NCBI GenBank assembly: GCA_965644295.1
Contig: CBFFRP010000077.1
Location: 1 to 64,000 of the forward strand
Length of the DNA: 64,000 nt
Source: Paraphysomonas bandaiensis
Taxonomy: Eukaryota > Chrysophyceae
Reading direction: 5' to 3'
Positions within the stretch are counted from its first letter, which is position 1; every line of letters starts with the position of its first letter. Shown one piece after another: positions 62,845-64,000 of this stretch. The position numbers and the translations under genes were made by a program. Below the pieces are notes generated by a model, which had not been told where the DNA came from, ran no database searches, and worked only from the letters and a program-made list of their open reading frames with translations.

Positions 62845-63987
62845 CTACTTTATATTATTTCTTTTTCCAAAAGGGTTTTTCAACATTTTTTCCTTAGCAC
62901 TTTCTCGTACCACAGGCTTTGCAGATGTTAAGGGTACTGAGGATGGTGACGGAGTAGAACGCTTTTTCGTGGTTGTATTTGACGATATTTGCTTGGAGTT
63001 GTCACTGGTTTCCTCCGTTTTCAATGGACTATCCTTGGAAGCATTGCTGTGAGAAAGTTCAGAATAAGATGGCGGAAGTATGTCGCCGCCAGACACTTCT
63101 GAATCTATAAGAACAGGTTTAGGCGGGTCAACGGTGCTGTCAAATTGGCGAGACTGTAAAGAAATATTCCGCTCGCTTTGGGAGACTGTACTATCACGTA
63201 GGGAGGGATGATTTAAATGTAGTTCGGTCTCGTTCACACTGTGAGTACATTTTAACGAAGGCACCGGAAACGTGGTAGATAATTGGGCAGTAGAATTCTC
63301 TGATGACTCCATCGGCATTACACAGTTACTACTCCAAGAGATGCCCAGCGGAACCATTCCACTGTATGCAGCTTTCTTAAACTCATAAAAGTCGAGAACC
63401 CCATCTCCATTCATGTCCACTTTACTTCCAACTTTAATAGCATAAGCACGTGCTTCATCCCAACTTATTCCAGCAGATACCATGACCAAATTTGTCAGTT
63501 CATTCACATCAAGTGCGTTGCTTCGATCCCTATCGTAGGCCTGAAACATGAGCTCTAATTTCTCATCATTACTTCCATTCGTTAGTTTCGCAAAACCAAT
63601 AGCGATTTCGGTTAAGGAGAGGGCCCCATTTCCATCTAGATCAAAAGCATGAAAAATATCGTAAGCAAACTTTTCCTCGAAATTCAACTGTGGGCTAGTA
63701 AGAGCCTGAATGAACAGCTGGCGATCAATTTCAGAAACATTTTTGTGCTTGAAGTAGTCGTAAAAGTCGCTGATTAAATTGACATCAATATCCTTATTAT
63801 AACGTGCACACTGCTTCTTTATATCCCGTATTGCAACCTCTTTAGATCCCATGTGCAAACCATTTGCGAGGGGCTTCTCACAAGCATTCATTTGAACAGG
63901 GCTGAAGCTTGATGTCGTGTTTGCAGTCAGGTAGATGGTTATACAGGGAATAGTTTCAGTGCGATATAATTCTGCAAAACGAATCAT
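62845..63987 (-). CDS. EF-hand calcium sensor with Ser/Thr-rich tail
   Basis: Up to 380 residues. Three canonical EF-hand loops: DLDGNGALSLTE, DRDRSNALDVNE and DMNGDGVLDFYE, spaced about 36-40 residues. They are preceded by a degenerate helix pair, as in NCS/calcineurin-B-type proteins. A second possible start at 63852 (MGSKEVAI) would expose an N-terminal Gly suited to myristoylation. The frame is open to the window edge, and TTTTGCAG near 63976 could be a splice acceptor, so the N-terminus is uncertain. The 200-residue tail is Ser/Thr/Pro-rich and ends in a basic KEKMLKNPFGKR. Substrates or partners are not apparent. The protein probably transmits Ca2+ signals at a membrane or in the cytosol. 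Confidence 0.8.
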   Translation of the reverse strand: MIRFAELYRTETIPCITIYLTANTTSSFSPVQMNACEKPLANGLHMGSKEVAIRDIKKQCARYNKDIDVNLISDFYDYFKHKNVSEIDRQLFIQALTSPQLNFEEKFAYDIFHAFDLDGNGALSLTEIAIGFAKLTNGSNDEKLELMFQAYDRDRSNALDVNELTNLVMVSAGISWDEARAYAIKVGSKVDMNGDGVLDFYEFKKAAYSGMVPLGISWSSNCVMPMESSENSTAQLSTTFPVPSLKCTHSVNETELHLNHPSLRDSTVSQSERNISLQSRQFDSTVDPPKPVLIDSEVSGGDILPPSYSELSHSNASKDSPLKTEETSDNSKQISSNTTTKKRSTPSPSSVPLTSAKPVVRESAKEKMLKNPFGKRNNIK

Positions 63988-64000
63988 TTCACTGAAGTCA

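Overview
The window is nuclear DNA of a eukaryote whose lineage I cannot fix. It has spliceosomal genes with very short introns (40-69 nt, almost all GT..AG), a selenocysteine glutathione peroxidase with its own SECIS element, a flagellum-type small protein, twinfilin, DDX41 and TP53RK/Bud32. Selenoproteins are absent from land plants and most fungi, so a flagellate-bearing protist, alga or early-branching opisthokont fits best. The sequence is AT-rich and most of it is transposable-element debris, with host genes as small islands.

Layout. 0.5-2.4 kb: a broken viral-type D5 primase-helicase gene, itself hit by a LINE stub. 3-4.7 kb: Copia relics. 5.0-7.5 kb: a divergent pair of host genes (a small ciliary-like protein and twinfilin, both resolved here exon by exon). 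8.4-16.0 kb: one Copia element split by a LINE insertion and by a TIR transposon, and ended by a Ty3/gypsy fragment. 19.2-27.1 kb: a complete, very young Ty3/gypsy element (two 1,192-bp LTRs). 27.2-31.9 kb: a complete PIF/Harbinger element containing smaller elements. 32.1-34.2 kb: a spliced coiled-coil gene. 34.4-44 kb: the last exon of another gene, then LTR, LINE, hAT and TIR-element layers. 45.6-46.4 kb: the selenoprotein. 47-49 kb: a large inverted repeat around a transposase remnant. 49.2-51.0 kb: DDX41. 52.7-55.4 kb: Copia, hAT and MITE relics. 55.8-57.0 kb: tRNA-Ala and Bud32. 57.3-61 kb: LINE and Copia remnants. 62.2-64 kb: two terminal host exons and an EF-hand protein.

The host genes are unrelated housekeeping functions (actin capping, RNA helicase, tRNA modification, peroxide reduction, calcium sensing) and do not form a cluster. 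The strongest observations are the selenoprotein/SECIS pair, a young gypsy element whose gag and pol are separated by a single in-frame UGA and whose reverse transcriptase carries IFDN instead of YxDD, and a series of insertions whose boundaries can be proved by target-site duplications, restored reading frames or an empty site inside this window.
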